The notes: generated from the sequence alone by a model not told the origin. Numbered from the stretch's first letter, positions 34,887-49,456 are shown. The stretch is 64,000 nucleotides of DNA from [Empedobacter] haloabium (GCA_008011715.2 CP136508.1:4092001-4156000); one strand, 5' to 3'. Numbers and translations are program-made.

Positions 34887-37019
34887 TTACTTCTTCGGAT
34901 AGCGGATCGTCATTTCCTGCAGCAGGTTGTCGGCATGGTCGACTTCCTTCATCACCCACAGCATGTAGCGGGCGTCCAGGTGGATCGCGCGCGTGATGTC
35001 ACGGTCGAAGTACCAGTCCTTCGTGATCGACTCGTAGGTCGAATCGAAGTTCAGGCCAATCAGCTCACCGCGCTTGTTGACGATGGCCGAGCCGGAGTTG
35101 CCGCCGGTCGTGTCCGCGCTGGACAGGAAGTTGACCGGCACGGTGCCCAGTACCGGGTCCTTGAACTGGCCGTAGCGCTTGGCCTTGATCGCTTCGAGCA
35201 GCTTGGCCGGCGCGTTGAACGGGTCCTTGCCGGTATGCTTCTCGGCGATGCCTTCGACCGTCGTGAACGGGCCCTTGCTGATGCCGTCACGCGGCGAGTA
35301 CGGCGCCACCGTGCCGTAGGTCACGCGCAGCGTCGAGTTGGCGTCCGGGTAGACCGGCTTGCCCTGCGACTTCTTCCACGCGATCACGGCGCTCATGTAC
35401 TGCGGGATCACCTTTTCCAGGTTGCCTTCGACTTCCTTGGCACGGTTTTCCAGCGCGCGGTCGATGTCGTTCAGCTTCAGCGCCAGGCGGATGAAGGCGT
35501 CGTCCGACTTGGCCAGGGTGGCCGCATCCTGCTCCAGCAGCGCCAGGCGGGTGGCCGTCTCGCCCAACTTCGTGTTGGCGTACAGCGCCGGCACGTCCGT
35601 CACCTTCGGCAGCAGCGCGTCCAGGCCCTGCGGGTGGTTGCCCAGCTTGGCGTAGCGCTGCAGGCCGGCCACGAAGCGGGCCTGGTCGACGCTGCCGACG
35701 TAGGATTGTTCCAGGCGCGTCAGGCGGGCCTTGATGAACGTCAGGTCACGGTCCTGGTAGCCCGCTTCGCGCTCGGCGTTCGGCTTCTGGCGCTCCTGGG
35801 CCAGGCGCACCAGCGTGCGCGCGCTCTTGAACAGGTCGCTGTTGGTGGCCACGTTCCAGGCGAACTGCTCCTGCTCCAGCGCCATGTCGGCGGCGATCGC
35901 CGCGTCCAGCTCGGCCAGCATGGTGCCGGACACGCCCTGCTGCTTGCCGTACCAGGCGCGGAACTCGGCATCCTGCACGTCCTTGATGGCGGCAATGTCC
36001 TTGCGCGCGAAGCCGTCCAGCAGGCCCTGCGTCTTCTTCATGCGGTTGTTGATCGACTTGACCACCGACGCGTAGCGCACCTCGTCGTTCGGCTTGCCCT
36101 TGGTGGCGGCGGCGATGGTGTCCAGGTCGGCCTGGTATTCCGCCACCTGCGCGGGATAGCTGGTCTTTTGCGCATGGCGCACTTCCGACGGCAGCTTGTA
36201 GCGGCTGGTGCGGCCTGGATAACCGGCCAGCAGGATCGGATCGCCCGCCTTCAGGCCCTCGGCCGAGACGACCAGGAAGTCCTTGGACTTGTAGGGCACG
36301 TTGTCCGGCGACGGTTCGGCCGGGCGGCCGTCCTTGCCCACGTAGGCGCGCAGGAACGAGTAGTCGCCCGTGTGGCGCGGCCATTCGTAGTTGTCGACGT
36401 CGCCGCCGTAGTTGCCGATCATGTCGGCCGGTGCATAGACCAGGCGCACGTCGCGGATCATCATCTGGCGGATGCGGTAGTACTCCAGGCCGCGGTGGAA
36501 GGCGGGCACCGAGCAGCGGTACATCTTGTCGGTCTCGCACTCGGCGATCAGGTCCTTGATGCGGCGCTCGATCTTCTCATGGCGCTCGCGGCCACCGACA
36601 TTGTCCAGGCCCTGCAGCACCTTGGCACTGACGTCTTCCACCTTATCGGTGACGTAGACCAGCGTGTTCGGGCCGCCCGGCAGTTCCTCGGCACGCGTCT
36701 TGGCCAGGAAGCCGTCGACGATGTAGTTCTTCTGGGCGGTCGAGTTGCGCTGGATGGCGCCGTAGGCGCAATGATGGTTGGTGACGACGAGGCCGTCCGG
36801 CGACACGAACGATGCGGAGCAGCCGCCCAGAGAGACGATGGCGCTCATCGGGTGTTTCGACAGGTCGGCGACACGTTCGGCCGGAATCTGCATGCCGATG
36901 CGTTTCAATTCCGCCTTCAGTTGCGGCATCTGGTGTGGCTGCCACTGGCCTTCGTCCGCCACGGTGGTACCGCAGGCGGCCAGCAGCGCGGCTGGCAGTA
37001 CGAGTTTTTTGAACGACAA
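34887..37019 (-). CDS. S46 family dipeptidyl-peptidase (DPP7/DPP11-like)
   Basis: A 710-residue secreted serine exopeptidase with a signal peptide (LVLPAALLAACGTTVADE region, about 1-22). The catalytic triad is His in VTNHHCAYG (about 82-83), Asp in DVDNYEWPRHTGD and Ser642 in TTGGNSGSA. DPP7 and DPP11 release dipeptides from peptide N-termini in the periplasm. In these enzymes a residue 18 after the Ser sets specificity (Gly in DPP7, Arg in DPP11); here that place is Ser660 (in LNFDSTYES), so the preference is uncertain. The gene is monocistronic with its own terminator. Confidence 0.9.
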   Translation of the reverse strand: MSFKKLVLPAALLAACGTTVADEGQWQPHQMPQLKAELKRIGMQIPAERVADLSKHPMSAIVSLGGCSASFVSPDGLVVTNHHCAYGAIQRNSTAQKNYIVDGFLAKTRAEELPGGPNTLVYVTDKVEDVSAKVLQGLDNVGGRERHEKIERRIKDLIAECETDKMYRCSVPAFHRGLEYYRIRQMMIRDVRLVYAPADMIGNYGGDVDNYEWPRHTGDYSFLRAYVGKDGRPAEPSPDNVPYKSKDFLVVSAEGLKAGDPILLAGYPGRTSRYKLPSEVRHAQKTSYPAQVAEYQADLDTIAAATKGKPNDEVRYASVVKSINNRMKKTQGLLDGFARKDIAAIKDVQDAEFRAWYGKQQGVSGTMLAELDAAIAADMALEQEQFAWNVATNSDLFKSARTLVRLAQERQKPNAEREAGYQDRDLTFIKARLTRLEQSYVGSVDQARFVAGLQRYAKLGNHPQGLDALLPKVTDVPALYANTKLGETATRLALLEQDAATLAKSDDAFIRLALKLNDIDRALENRAKEVEGNLEKVIPQYMSAVIAWKKSQGKPVYPDANSTLRVTYGTVAPYSPRDGISKGPFTTVEGIAEKHTGKDPFNAPAKLLEAIKAKRYGQFKDPVLGTVPVNFLSSADTTGGNSGSAIVNKRGELIGLNFDSTYESITKDWYFDRDITRAIHLDARYMLWVMKEVDHADNLLQEMTIRYPKK

Positions 37020-37090
37020 GATGGGTCCCCTGAATGTTAAGGCCCCGGCAGTATACGTGAACCGAAGGGGACGCGGACAGTAAACCCGTG

Positions 37091-37141
37091 GTGACAGGCA
37101 CCGAAATTGAGGTCGAAGACCTCAATTTCGGTGCCTGTCAC
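37091..37141. repeat. 51-bp perfect palindrome (24-bp arms, GAA loop)
   Basis: GTGACAGGCACCGAAATTGA, then GGTC, loop GAA, and the exact reverse complement. It lies 15 bases downstream of the outer-membrane efflux gene (minus strand) and upstream of the S46 peptidase gene. There is no T tract. It could block transcription between the two genes or stabilise the efflux mRNA 3' end. Confidence 0.8.
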
Positions 37142-37155
37142 CTGGGGTCACGGAA

Positions 37156-38541
37156 TTACTCCGAGGCGTGCCAGCCGCCGCCCAGCGCCTGGATCAGCGC
37201 CACGGCCGTCGTCTGCCGGTCCGCCTGCACCTGCACCAGCGCGCGCCGCGCGGACAGCGCCGTGACCTGGGCATTGACGACCTCCGTGTAGCTGACCTGC
37301 CCTGCACGGTAGCGGTTGATCATCTGCTGCTCGACCTGGTCGGCCGCTTCGGAGGCGGCACGGCGCAGGTCCTGCTGCTGCGCCAGCGCGCGCGTGGCGG
37401 CCAGCTGGTCCTCGACGTCGGCAAACGCGTTCAGCACTGTTTGCCGGTACTGGGCGATGGCGACGTCGCGCGCGGCGCGGGTCTGCTCGACCCGCGCCGA
37501 GATCGCACCGGCGTTGAAAATGGCCTGCGCCGCCGAGACGCCCAGCGACCACAGGTTGTTCGACGCATTGAACAGCCCCGCCGTCTGGCTGGCGCCGTAG
37601 CCGTACGAGGCGGACAGGCTGAGCGACGGAAAGTAGGCGGCGCGGGCGATGCCGATCTGCTCGTTGGCGATGGCCACGCGGCGCTCGGCCGCGGCAACGT
37701 CGGGCCGGCGCTGCAGCAGCGCGGACGGCACGCCGACCGGCACTTCCGGTATCGCCAGCGTCCATGGCGCGGCCGGCAGCGTGAATTCGGCCGGGGCTTT
37801 TCCCAGCAGGATGGCGATGGCGTGCTCGTACAGCGCGCGCTGGCGCACCAGGGTCAGCTGCTCGGCCTGGGTATTGGCCAGTTGCGTCTGCGCCTGCAGC
37901 AGGTCGGAGCGGGCCGCGATGCCGGCGTCGAAGCGGTTCTGCGTGATCTGCAGCACGCGCTGGTAGCCCTCCACCGTCGTCTTCAGCAGCGCCAGTTGCG
38001 CGTCCGTCTGGCGCAGGCCGATGTAGTTGGCCACCAGCTCGCCCTGGGCCGAGAGCCGCGCCGACGCCAGTTCCGCGGCGCTGGCCTGGGCGCTGGCCTG
38101 CGCGCCCGTCACGCCAGCGCGCAGCCGGCCCCAGATATCCGGCTCCCAGCTGCCGCCGATATTGACGCGGTAGTTGTTGGTCGTGCGCGTCTCGCCGCCG
38201 CCCGAGCGCGTGCCGGAGGCGCCCAGGCTGACGACCGGGAACAGCGCGGCGCGCTGCTCGGCCACCACGGCGCGTGCCTGCGCGTATGACGCGACGGCGG
38301 CGGCCACGTTCTGGTTGTTGACGTCGATGCGCGCGGCCAGCTCATTCAGCGTGGCGTCGCCGAACAGGGTCCACCAGGGTCCGCGCTGGAGCGCATCGGC
38401 CGGCGCTGCCGGCACCCAGCCCTCGGCTTCCTTGAATTGCGCGGGATTGGCGGCGACGGGCGTTTCGTACTTCGGGCCGACGGCGCACCCGGTCAGGGCA
38501 ATGCCGGCGGCAAGGGCGGTCAGGCGAAAAATGGTCTTCAT
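37156..38541 (-). CDS. RND efflux outer-membrane lipoprotein (OprM/NodT family)
   Basis: A 461-residue TolC-like channel. The signal ends in lipobox ALTGC (Cys19), followed by AVGPKYETP, the classic OprM-family start. Two repeats of the OEP fold follow, with VGVPSALLQRRPDVAAAERR and GIARAAYFPSLSLSASYGYG. It is the last gene of the four-gene RND operon and overlaps mdtC by 4 bases. Confidence 0.92.
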   Translation of the reverse strand: MKTIFRLTALAAGIALTGCAVGPKYETPVAANPAQFKEAEGWVPAAPADALQRGPWWTLFGDATLNELAARIDVNNQNVAAAVASYAQARAVVAEQRAALFPVVSLGASGTRSGGGETRTTNNYRVNIGGSWEPDIWGRLRAGVTGAQASAQASAAELASARLSAQGELVANYIGLRQTDAQLALLKTTVEGYQRVLQITQNRFDAGIAARSDLLQAQTQLANTQAEQLTLVRQRALYEHAIAILLGKAPAEFTLPAAPWTLAIPEVPVGVPSALLQRRPDVAAAERRVAIANEQIGIARAAYFPSLSLSASYGYGASQTAGLFNASNNLWSLGVSAAQAIFNAGAISARVEQTRAARDVAIAQYRQTVLNAFADVEDQLAATRALAQQQDLRRAASEAADQVEQQMINRYRAGQVSYTEVVNAQVTALSARRALVQVQADRQTTAVALIQALGGGWHASE

Positions 38542-41500
38542 GGGTTCACGGGCGCGGCAGCGGCACCGTCGTGCGGACGGGCCAGCTGGTGTTCGTCGGG
38601 GCTGCGCCGGCGCAGCCGGTCGAGCAGGATGTAGACGACGGGGGTCGTCAGGAGCGTCAGCAGCTGGCTGGCCACCAGGCCGCCGATGATGGCGATGCCC
38701 AGCGGCTGGCGCAGCTCGGAGCCTTCGCCGAAGCCGATCGCCAGGGGCAGCGCGCCCAGCGCGGCGGCCAGGGTCGTCATCAGGATGGGCCGGAAGCGCA
38801 GCAGGCAGGCTTCGCGCACGGCATCCACCGCGGTGAGGCCGCGGGCGCGCTCGGCGTCGAGCGCGAAGTCGATGATCAGGATGGCGTTCTTCTTGACGAT
38901 GCCGATCAGCAGGAACACGCCGATCAGCGCGATGATGGAGAACTCCATGCGGAACAGCAGCAGCGCCAGCACGGCGCCGACGCCGGCCGACGGCAACGTC
39001 GACAGCACCGTCACCGGGTGTACCAGGCTTTCGTACAGGATGCCCAGCACGATGTAGATGACGACGATGGCCGCCAGGATCAGCAGGGGCTGCTGCTGGT
39101 TCGATTCCTCCGCCTGCTTGGCCTGGCCCTGGAAACTGCCGCGCACGTTGTTCGGCATGCCGATGTCGGCCTCGGCCTGCCTGACCGCATCCTGGGCGTC
39201 GCCCAGCGTATAGCCTTCGGCGAGGTTGAACGAGATCGTCGTCGCCAGTTCGCCATCCTGGTGGTTGACGGAGGTCGGCGTGGCGCTTTCGGCGAAGCCG
39301 GCGATGCCCGTCAACGGCACCATCGGGGTGGCGGCGGTGCTGAGCGCCGCGCCAGTGGAGATGTCGCGCTGGCCCTGGGCGTTGTTGGCGCCGCTGTTGG
39401 CGTTGGTCGTGGCAGCGGCTTTCGACGGCACGTACACGTCCTTCAGCGCCTCCGGGCTTTGCGCATATTCCGGTGCCACTTCCATGACCACCTTGTACTG
39501 GTTCAGCTCATCGTAGATCGTCGCCACCTGGCGCTGGCCGAAGGCGTTGTACAGGGCGTTGTCGATGTCCTTCACGGACATGCCCAGGCGCGCCGCCGTC
39601 TCCTTGTCGATCGTCACGAAGGTCTCGACGCCGTTGTCCTGCTGGTCGGTGTCGATGTCCGTCAGCGCGCCCTGTCGCTTCATCGCATCGGCCAGTTTCG
39701 TCGCCCACGCCTGCAGGTCGGCGCGGTTGTCGCTTTTCAGGGTGTATTGATATGTGGAGTTCGACGAGCGTCCGCCCATGCGCAGGTCCTGTACGGGATT
39801 GAGGAACAGCGACACCCCCGTGACCTTGGCCAGTTGCGGGCGCAGCCGGGCGATCACGGCCTGGCCGGACTCGCTGCGTTCCGACGCCGGCTTCAGGTTG
39901 ACGAACATGAAGCCGCCGCCGGCGCGCGAGCCGCCCGTGAAGCCGACCACCGTGGCCACGGCCGGGTCCTTGCGGATGATGTCGACCAGCTGGCGCAACT
40001 TGCCCTGCATGGCCTGGAACGAGATGCTCTGGTCGGCGCGCAGGCCGCCGTTCAGCTGGCCCGTGTCCTGCTGCGGGAAGAAGCCCTTCGGCGCGGCGGC
40101 GAACAGATAGACGTTCAGGCCGACGACGAACGCCAGGATCAGCATGACGAGGCCAAGGCTGTGCAGCGCCCAGTCCAGCGCATGCTCGTAGACCCGTTGC
40201 AGAAACAGAAAGCCACGCTCGAAGGCGCGCGCGACGCGACCCGGCGCCTTGCGCTCGTGCTCCGCCTTCAAGAGCCACGCGCACATCATTGGCGTGGTGG
40301 TGAGCGAAATCAGCAGCGAGATCAGCACCGCGGCCGACAAGGTGACGGCGAACTCGCGGAACAGCCGGCCCACCTGGCCGCCCATGAACAGCAGCGGGAT
40401 GAACACGGCCACCAGCGACAGGCTGATCGACAGCACGGTAAAGCCCACCTCGCGCGCGCCCAGCAGCGCCGCCTTGAAGCGGTCCATGCCCGCCTCGACG
40501 TGGCGCGCCGTGTTCTCCAGCACGACGATGGCGTCGTCGACGACAAAGCCGGTCGCCACCGTCAGCGCCATCAGCGACAGGTTGTTCAGCGAGAAACCCA
40601 GCACGTACATCACGCCGAAGGTGCCCAGCAGCGACACGATCGTGGCAATCGCGGGAATCACCGTCGCCCGCACATTGCGCAGGAAGGCGCTGACCACCAG
40701 TACCACCAGCACGATCGAGATGACGAGGGTCAGTTCGATCTCGCGCAGCGACGAGCGGATCGAATTGGTGCTGTCCGACGCCACCGCCAGGCGGATGTCC
40801 TGCGGCAGCTGCGCCTGCAGTTGCGGCAGCAGCGCGCGCACGCTGTCCACCGTCTCGATGACGTTGGCGTCCGGCTGGCGCCGCAGCAGCACGATCACGG
40901 CCGGGGAGCCGTTGTACAGGCCTAGCGTGTTCTTGTTCTCGGCGCCGTCCTCCACCGTCGCCACGTCGCGCAGCCGGATCGCCGCGCCGCCGCGCCAGGC
41001 GACGACGAGGTCGCGGTAGTCCGCGGCCGCCGGGCGGCCGGCCTGCGCGCCCGAGCCGGAGGCTGGCGCCGAATAGATCTGCAGGCGGCGCTCGTCGCCT
41101 TCCAGCGCGCCCTTGGGCCGGTTGGCGTTGGTGGCCTGGATGGCCGCGCGCACGTCCTCCATCGACACGCCGTAGCGGTTCAGCGCATACGGCAGCAGCT
41201 CGACCCGCACGGCCGGCAGCGAGCCGCCGCCGATTTCCACGTCGCCCACGCCCTGCACCTGCGCCAGCTTCTGCTGCACGATGTTCGACACCGCCTCGTA
41301 GATCTGGCCCGGCGTGCGCGTGGGCGACGTCAGCGCCAGGATCATCACGGGCGCGTCGGACGGATTGGCCTTGCGGTAGGTCGGATTGCTGCGCAACGTG
41401 GCCGGCAAGTCGGCGCGCGCCGCGTTGATGGCGGCCTGCACCTCGCGCGCGGCCGAGTCGATCTTGCGGTTCAGGTCGAACTGCAGGTTGATCCGGGTCG

Positions 41501-41762
41501 AGCCGCTGGAAGAGCTGGAGGTCATCTCGTTCACGCCGGCGATCACGCCCAGCCGTCTTTCCAGCGGCGTGGCGACGCTGCTCGCCATCGTGTCCGGACT
41601 CGCACCCGGCAGACTGGCCGAGACGGAAATGGCCGGGAAATCGACCTGCGGCAGCGGCGCCACGGGCAGCACGAAAAACGCGCCGATGCCGGCCAGCGCC
41701 AGGCCGATGGTCAAGAGCACGGTGGCGATGGGCCGCCGGACGAACGGTTCGGACAGGTTCAC
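38538..41762 (-). CDS. mdtC: RND multidrug efflux transporter, MdtC-like
   Basis: A 1074-residue hydrophobe/amphiphile RND pump subunit with 12 transmembrane helices and two large periplasmic loops. MdtC features include the opening [40 protein letters not shown], and the proton-relay helix [20 protein letters not shown] (Asp-Asp). A low-complexity insert ([20 protein letters not shown], near residue 795) lies in the second porter loop and is absent from the paired MdtB. It forms a heterotrimer with MdtB in known systems. Confidence 0.92.
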   Translation of the reverse strand: MNLSEPFVRRPIATVLLTIGLALAGIGAFFVLPVAPLPQVDFPAISVSASLPGASPDTMASSVATPLERRLGVIAGVNEMTSSSSSGSTRINLQFDLNRKIDSAAREVQAAINAARADLPATLRSNPTYRKANPSDAPVMILALTSPTRTPGQIYEAVSNIVQQKLAQVQGVGDVEIGGGSLPAVRVELLPYALNRYGVSMEDVRAAIQATNANRPKGALEGDERRLQIYSAPASGSGAQAGRPAAADYRDLVVAWRGGAAIRLRDVATVEDGAENKNTLGLYNGSPAVIVLLRRQPDANVIETVDSVRALLPQLQAQLPQDIRLAVASDSTNSIRSSLREIELTLVISIVLVVLVVSAFLRNVRATVIPAIATIVSLLGTFGVMYVLGFSLNNLSLMALTVATGFVVDDAIVVLENTARHVEAGMDRFKAALLGAREVGFTVLSISLSLVAVFIPLLFMGGQVGRLFREFAVTLSAAVLISLLISLTTTPMMCAWLLKAEHERKAPGRVARAFERGFLFLQRVYEHALDWALHSLGLVMLILAFVVGLNVYLFAAAPKGFFPQQDTGQLNGGLRADQSISFQAMQGKLRQLVDIIRKDPAVATVVGFTGGSRAGGGFMFVNLKPASERSESGQAVIARLRPQLAKVTGVSLFLNPVQDLRMGGRSSNSTYQYTLKSDNRADLQAWATKLADAMKRQGALTDIDTDQQDNGVETFVTIDKETAARLGMSVKDIDNALYNAFGQRQVATIYDELNQYKVVMEVAPEYAQSPEALKDVYVPSKAAATTNANSGANNAQGQRDISTGAALSTAATPMVPLTGIAGFAESATPTSVNHQDGELATTISFNLAEGYTLGDAQDAVRQAEADIGMPNNVRGSFQGQAKQAEESNQQQPLLILAAIVVIYIVLGILYESLVHPVTVLSTLPSAGVGAVLALLLFRMEFSIIALIGVFLLIGIVKKNAILIIDFALDAERARGLTAVDAVREACLLRFRPILMTTLAAALGALPLAIGFGEGSELRQPLGIAIIGGLVASQLLTLLTTPVVYILLDRLRRRSPDEHQLARPHDGAAAAPVNP

Positions 41763-44700
41763 GCCGGCACCCCGTCACGCCGGCGGCCGAAGCGGCGGCC
41801 CAGCCGGTCGAACGCCAGGTAGATCACCGGCGTGGTGTACAGGGTCAGCACCTGGCTGACGATCAGGCCACCGAAGATGGCGAGACCGAGCGGCCGGCGC
41901 AGCTCGGCGCCCTCGCCCCAGCCCAGCATCAGCGGCACGGCGGCGAACAGCGCGGCCAGGGTCGTCATCAGGATCGGCCGGAAGCGCAGCAGTGCGGCCT
42001 GGTGGATCGCCTCACGCGGCGGGCGGCCTGCCTCGCGCTCGGCCTCGATGGCGAAGTCGATCATCATGATGGCGTTCTTTTTCACGATGCCGATCAGCAG
42101 GATGATGCCGATGATGCCGATCACGCCCAGGTCCTGGCCCGTGATCATCAGCGCCAGCAGCGCGCCGACGCCGGCCGACGGCAAGGTCGAGAGGATCGTC
42201 AGCGGGTGGATATAGCTTTCGTACAGCACGCCCAGCACGATGTAGACGCAGACGACAGCGGCCAGGATCAGCCACAGCTGGTTGCTCAACGAAGCCTGGT
42301 AGGCGCCGGCGGCGCCCAGGAACGTCAGCGTAACGGAACCGGGCAGCCCGATCTCCTCGGCGGCGGCGCGGATCTCGTCCACGGCGCGGCCCAGCGAGAC
42401 GCCCGGCGCCGTGTCGAAGCCCAGGGTGGTGGCGGGATATTGCGCCACGTGCGTGATCTGCAGCGGCGCCGGCTTCTCGACGATCGTCGCCACGGCGGAC
42501 AGCGGCGTCGGCTTGCCGCTGCCGGTACGGATCTGCAAGTCGCCCAGCGACTCGGGCGTGGCGAGGCTGCCCGGCGCCGCCTCCAGGATCACGCGGTACT
42601 GGTTGGTCTCCGTGAAGATGGTCGAGACGATGCGCTGGCCGAAGGCGCTGTACAGCGCGTCGTCGATGGCGGCCGCCGTGACGGACAGGCGCGACGCCGT
42701 ATCGCGGTCGATCTCGACATAGGCCGCCGCGCCGGTGGCGCCGGCATCGGACGTGACGTTGCGCAGCTGCGCCTTGCGCGCCATCGCGGCCGTCAGCTTG
42801 CCGGCCCATTCGGTCACCGTGGCCGTGTCGGCGCCTTCCAGCGAGACACGGTACTGGGTTGGCCCCGTCTCCGCGTCGATGGTCAGGTCCTGGGTGGGCT
42901 GCAGGTAGATCGTCACGCCCGCCACGGCGGCCACGCGCCGGCGCAGGCGCTCCATGGTTTCAGCCTGGTCGCCGCGCTCGCGCTTCAAATTGATCAGCAT
43001 GCGGCCCGTGTGCAGCATGGTGTTGTTGGCGGCGTCCACGCCGGCGAAGGAGCTGATCGACTCGACGGCCGGATCGGCCAGGATGGCCTCGGCGGCCTGC
43101 AGCTGCAGGTCGGCCATGCGGCCGTACGAGACCGCTTGCGCCGTCTCGATGCGGGCCTGCAGCTGGCCGGTGTCCTGCGTGGGAAACAGCCCTTTCGGGA
43201 TCAGCAGGTACAGCAGCACCGTCAGCAGCAGCGTGCCCAGCGCCACCAGCAGGGTCAGGCCCTGGCGCGCCAGCACCCATTGCAGCGAGCGGTCGTAATG
43301 GCCGATCACGTTCTCGAAAAAACGCTGCACGCGTGCGCCGAAGCTGTTCGGGTCGTCGTTCTTGTGGCTGGTCAGCCAGCGCCCGGCCATCATCGGCACC
43401 AGGGTCAGCGAGACGACGGCGGAGATCAGGATCGTGATCGACAAGGTGATGGCGAACTCGCGGAACAGGCGACCCACCACGTCGCCCATGAACAGCAGCG
43501 GAATCAATACCGCGATCAGAGAGACGGTCAGGGAGATGATGGTGAAGCCGATCTGCCTGGCGCCTTTCAGCGCGGCCGCCATCGGCGTCTCGCCTTCCTC
43601 GATGTAGCGGGCGATGTTCTCGATCATGACGATGGCGTCGTCCACCACGAAGCCGGTGGCGATGGTCAGCGCCATCAGCGACAGGTTGTTCAGGCTGTAG
43701 CCTAGCAGGTACATCACGCCGCAGGTGCCGATCAGCGAGATCGGCACGGCCAGGCTGGCGATCACGGTGGCGCGCACGCTGTGCAGGAACAGGAAGATGA
43801 CGAGCACCACCAGCACGACGGCCAGCAGCAGCTCGATCTCGACGTGTTCGACCGAGGCGCGGATGCCGGTGGTGCGGTCGCTCAGCACGTCGAGGCGCAT
43901 CGCCTCCGGCAGGCCGGCCTGGAGTTCCGGCAGGCGCGCCTTGATCGCGTCGACGGTGGCGATGACGTTGGCGCCCGGCTGGCGCTGCACGTTCAGGATG
44001 ATGGCCGGCTTCAGGTTGGCCCAGGCGCCCAGGCGCACGTTCTCGGCGCTATCCACCACGTTGGCCACCTCGTTCAAGCGCACCGGCGCGCCATTGCGGT
44101 AGGCGACGATCAGGTTCTTGTAGTCGTTGGCGGTCAGCAGCTGGTCGTTGGCGTTGATCGTGAACGAGCGGGTGGGACCGTCGAACGAGCCCTTGGCGCT
44201 GTTGGCGTTGGCGTTCGAGATCGCCGTGCGCAGCGTATCCAGCCCGAGGCCTTGGCTGGCCAGCGCCAGCGTATCGGCCTGGATGCGCACGGCCGGGCGC
44301 TGGCCGCCGGACAAGGTGACCAGGCCCACGCCCGTCACCTGGCTGATCTTCAGCGCCAGGCGGGTGTTGACGATGTTCTGCACTTCCGTCAGCGGCATCG
44401 TGTCGGAGGTGATGGCCAGGGTCAACACGGGCGCGTCGGCCGGGTTGACCTTGGCGTACACGGGCGGCGCCGGCAGGTCGGTCGGCAGCAGCGAGCCGCC
44501 CGCGTTGATCGCCGCCTGCACCTCCTGCTCGGCCACGTCCAGGGTCTGGCCCAGGCCGAACTGCAGGGTGATGACGGAAACGCCGGCCGCACTAGTGGAA
44601 CTCATGCGCGTAAGGCCCGACATCTGGCCGAACTGGCGTTCCAGCGGCGCCGTCACGGTCTGGCCCATCACCTCGGGGCTGGCGCCGGGATACAGGGTCT

Positions 44701-44842
44701 GCACCTGGATCGTCGGGAAATCCACCTGCGGCAGCGCCGACAGCGGCAGGAACTTGAAGCCCACCAGGCCGGCCAGCACGATGGCCAGCATCAGGAGCGC
44801 CGTCGCGACCGGACGGCGGATGAACGGTGCCGAGGGACTCAT
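41759..44842 (-). CDS. mdtB: RND multidrug efflux transporter, MdtB-like
   Basis: A 1027-residue RND pump subunit paired with mdtC. It opens [20 protein letters not shown] and has [20 protein letters not shown] and the relay helix [20 protein letters not shown]. Its stop and the mdtC start overlap by 4 bases (ATGA), as do the mdtA/mdtB and mdtC/oprM junctions. Such tight coupling fits equal synthesis of the subunits. Confidence 0.92.
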   Translation of the reverse strand: MSPSAPFIRRPVATALLMLAIVLAGLVGFKFLPLSALPQVDFPTIQVQTLYPGASPEVMGQTVTAPLERQFGQMSGLTRMSSTSAAGVSVITLQFGLGQTLDVAEQEVQAAINAGGSLLPTDLPAPPVYAKVNPADAPVLTLAITSDTMPLTEVQNIVNTRLALKISQVTGVGLVTLSGGQRPAVRIQADTLALASQGLGLDTLRTAISNANANSAKGSFDGPTRSFTINANDQLLTANDYKNLIVAYRNGAPVRLNEVANVVDSAENVRLGAWANLKPAIILNVQRQPGANVIATVDAIKARLPELQAGLPEAMRLDVLSDRTTGIRASVEHVEIELLLAVVLVVLVIFLFLHSVRATVIASLAVPISLIGTCGVMYLLGYSLNNLSLMALTIATGFVVDDAIVMIENIARYIEEGETPMAAALKGARQIGFTIISLTVSLIAVLIPLLFMGDVVGRLFREFAITLSITILISAVVSLTLVPMMAGRWLTSHKNDDPNSFGARVQRFFENVIGHYDRSLQWVLARQGLTLLVALGTLLLTVLLYLLIPKGLFPTQDTGQLQARIETAQAVSYGRMADLQLQAAEAILADPAVESISSFAGVDAANNTMLHTGRMLINLKRERGDQAETMERLRRRVAAVAGVTIYLQPTQDLTIDAETGPTQYRVSLEGADTATVTEWAGKLTAAMARKAQLRNVTSDAGATGAAAYVEIDRDTASRLSVTAAAIDDALYSAFGQRIVSTIFTETNQYRVILEAAPGSLATPESLGDLQIRTGSGKPTPLSAVATIVEKPAPLQITHVAQYPATTLGFDTAPGVSLGRAVDEIRAAAEEIGLPGSVTLTFLGAAGAYQASLSNQLWLILAAVVCVYIVLGVLYESYIHPLTILSTLPSAGVGALLALMITGQDLGVIGIIGIILLIGIVKKNAIMMIDFAIEAEREAGRPPREAIHQAALLRFRPILMTTLAALFAAVPLMLGWGEGAELRRPLGLAIFGGLIVSQVLTLYTTPVIYLAFDRLGRRFGRRRDGVPA

Positions 44843-46365
44843 CGCGGATGGCCCGTGCCTTGCGGGACGCCGCGCGCCGTGTTGGCGGCATCGGCAGCAC
44901 TGCCCTGGCCGCTGCGGCCGCCCTCTTCGGGCATGGCGCGTTCACGCTGGCCCGCCGCCTCCCCGGTGCGGTGCGGCCGCATCTTGGCGGCGTCGCGCGC
45001 GACCGGGCCCGGCGCCACGTCCGGCGTGCCGGCCGGCGCCGTGCCGGCTTGCTCGCGCTTGCCCGACTTGCCTTCGCCGCGCCGGCCAGCGCTGGGTTTA
45101 TCGCCCGGCAAGGTCACCTTGGCGCCGTCCTTCAAGCGGTCGGCACCTTCCGTGATGACCTGCTCGCCCGCCTTCAGGCCGGACACGATCCGCACCTTTT
45201 CCACCGTCGCCTGGCCGCGCTTGACGGGGCGCAGCGAGACGGTGCGGTCGCCATTCAACACGTAGACGTAGTCGCCGGTGCTGCCGTGGCGCAGCGCGGT
45301 GACGGGCACCATGACGGCGTCGCGGATCCTGCGCATCTCCAGGCGCACGTTCACGAACTGCATCGGGAACAGGGTCATCTTGCTGTTGTCGAAGCGCGCC
45401 TTGGCCATGACGGTGCCGGTCTGCGTGTCGACCTGGTTGTCCAGCGCCGAGAAGCGGCCTTCGTCCAGCACCTCGGTGCGGGTGCGGTCGTAGGCCACCG
45501 CGGGCAGCACGGCGCCCGTGTTGGCCCGGCTCATGATGTCCGGCACGCTGTCCTGCGGGATCGCGAACTCCACGTCGATGGGCGACTGCTGCGTGATGAC
45601 GGCGATGCCGGTGGCGTCGCCCGAATTGACCAGGTTGCCCACGTCCACCACGCGCAGGCCGACCCGGCCCGTGATCGGCGCCACCACTTTCGTGTACCCC
45701 AGGTTCAGCCGCGCCGTGCCCTCGGCCGCGCGGTCCGTCATGACGGTGCCCTGCAGCTGCTTGACGAGGGCCGCTTGGGTATCGACTTCCTGGCGCGCGA
45801 TCGAGTCCTGCGCCAGCAGCGTGCGGTAGCGCTCCAGGGTCAGGCGGGCGTTTTCCAGCTGCGCCTCGTCGCGCTGGCGCTGGCCGGTGGCCTGCAGCAG
45901 CGCCATCTCGAACTGGCGCGGATCGATCTGCGCCAGCACCTGGCCCGCCTTGACCAGCTGGCCTTCCTTGAACAGCACCTTTTGCAGGATGCCGGACACC
46001 TGCGGCCGCACCGTCGTGGTGGCGGCGGCCGTGACGGTGCCCAGCGCGTCCAGCGTGACGGGCAGGTCGGCCAGTTCCGCCGTGGCCACGCCGACCGTGG
46101 TCGCGGGGCCGCCGCGCCGGCCACCCGGTCCACCCGGTCCACCCGGTCCACCCGGCCCACCCGGCCCACCCGGCCCACCCGGCCCACCCGGGCCGCCTGG
46201 ACCGGCCATCGCGCCAGGGCCCTGGGCGGGCGGGCGGTGGGTCAGGTGCCAGGCCAGCCAGCCGAGGCCTATCATCGCCAGCACGGCGATGACGGTGCCG
46301 ACAAGGCGGGCGCGGTGGCTGCGGCGGGGTTGGGTGGGCGGCGTCGAGGGCGCTGCTGGCGTCAT
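44839..46365 (-). CDS. mdtA: RND periplasmic adaptor, MdtA-like, with Gly-Gly-Pro tract
   Basis: A 508-residue membrane fusion protein. A transmembrane anchor ([20 protein letters not shown], about 20-40) is followed by a (GGP) tract of about nine units, then the lipoyl/barrel-sandwich domain ([20 protein letters not shown]) and the hairpin ([10 protein letters not shown]). The barrel end [20 protein letters not shown] is typical. The C-tail (about 410-508) is long, basic and low-complexity. ATG 46365 has GGACC near -11; upstream in-frame residues are not adaptor-like. First gene of the efflux operon. Confidence 0.88.
   Translation of the reverse strand: MTPAAPSTPPTQPRRSHRARLVGTVIAVLAMIGLGWLAWHLTHRPPAQGPGAMAGPGGPGGPGGPGGPGGPGGPGGPGGPGGRRGGPATTVGVATAELADLPVTLDALGTVTAAATTTVRPQVSGILQKVLFKEGQLVKAGQVLAQIDPRQFEMALLQATGQRQRDEAQLENARLTLERYRTLLAQDSIARQEVDTQAALVKQLQGTVMTDRAAEGTARLNLGYTKVVAPITGRVGLRVVDVGNLVNSGDATGIAVITQQSPIDVEFAIPQDSVPDIMSRANTGAVLPAVAYDRTRTEVLDEGRFSALDNQVDTQTGTVMAKARFDNSKMTLFPMQFVNVRLEMRRIRDAVMVPVTALRHGSTGDYVYVLNGDRTVSLRPVKRGQATVEKVRIVSGLKAGEQVITEGADRLKDGAKVTLPGDKPSAGRRGEGKSGKREQAGTAPAGTPDVAPGPVARDAAKMRPHRTGEAAGQRERAMPEEGGRSGQGSAADAANTARGVPQGTGHPR
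46121..46203 (-). repeat. 9-bp tandem repeat encoding a (Gly-Gly-Pro) tract in mdtA
   Basis: The unit CCACCCGGT/CCACCCGGC is repeated about nine times on the plus strand, coding for GGPGGP on the minus strand. Repeats of 9 bases in frame can gain or lose units by slippage without a frameshift. The tract sits in the linker between the membrane anchor and the periplasmic domain. Confidence 0.75.
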
Positions 46366-49168
<2,803 letters not shown>

Positions 49169-49301
49169 TGTGGCCTTTTGTCGATATCCGTTCAGCGAGG
49201 CTCGCGTCGATGGATGCATGCAGCATACGCCGATCGGGCCGCGCGGACCCGGCGGCAAAAAATAAAAACAGATATCGTTAGGCGAACCACCGATACCCGT
49301 G

Positions 49302-49307
49302 TATATT
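49302..49307 (+). promoter_or_regulatory. Candidate extended -10 box for the cold-shock gene
   Basis: TGTATATT, an extended -10, lies about 150 bases upstream of the cspA start. This leaves a long leader of roughly 140 bases, as is usual for cold-shock mRNAs whose 5' end is a temperature sensor. The -35 region is weak. Confidence 0.35.
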
Positions 49308-49456
49308 GAGTTCTGCACTTCGAGCGAAGTACGTAATTGTTGGCCTCTCTCCCGTCTTGCCCCTGCGGCAATTCCTGTCTGATCCCCTCGGTTTGTATGG
49401 TTTGTCTGGCGTGCGCTTTCGGGCAATGCCCATCATTTATTTATCGAGGATTTCAC

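Noticed and set aside
46121..46203. CRISPR-like or satellite array
   Set aside because: The 9-bp unit is in frame within mdtA, has no spacers and encodes a Gly-Gly-Pro linker.
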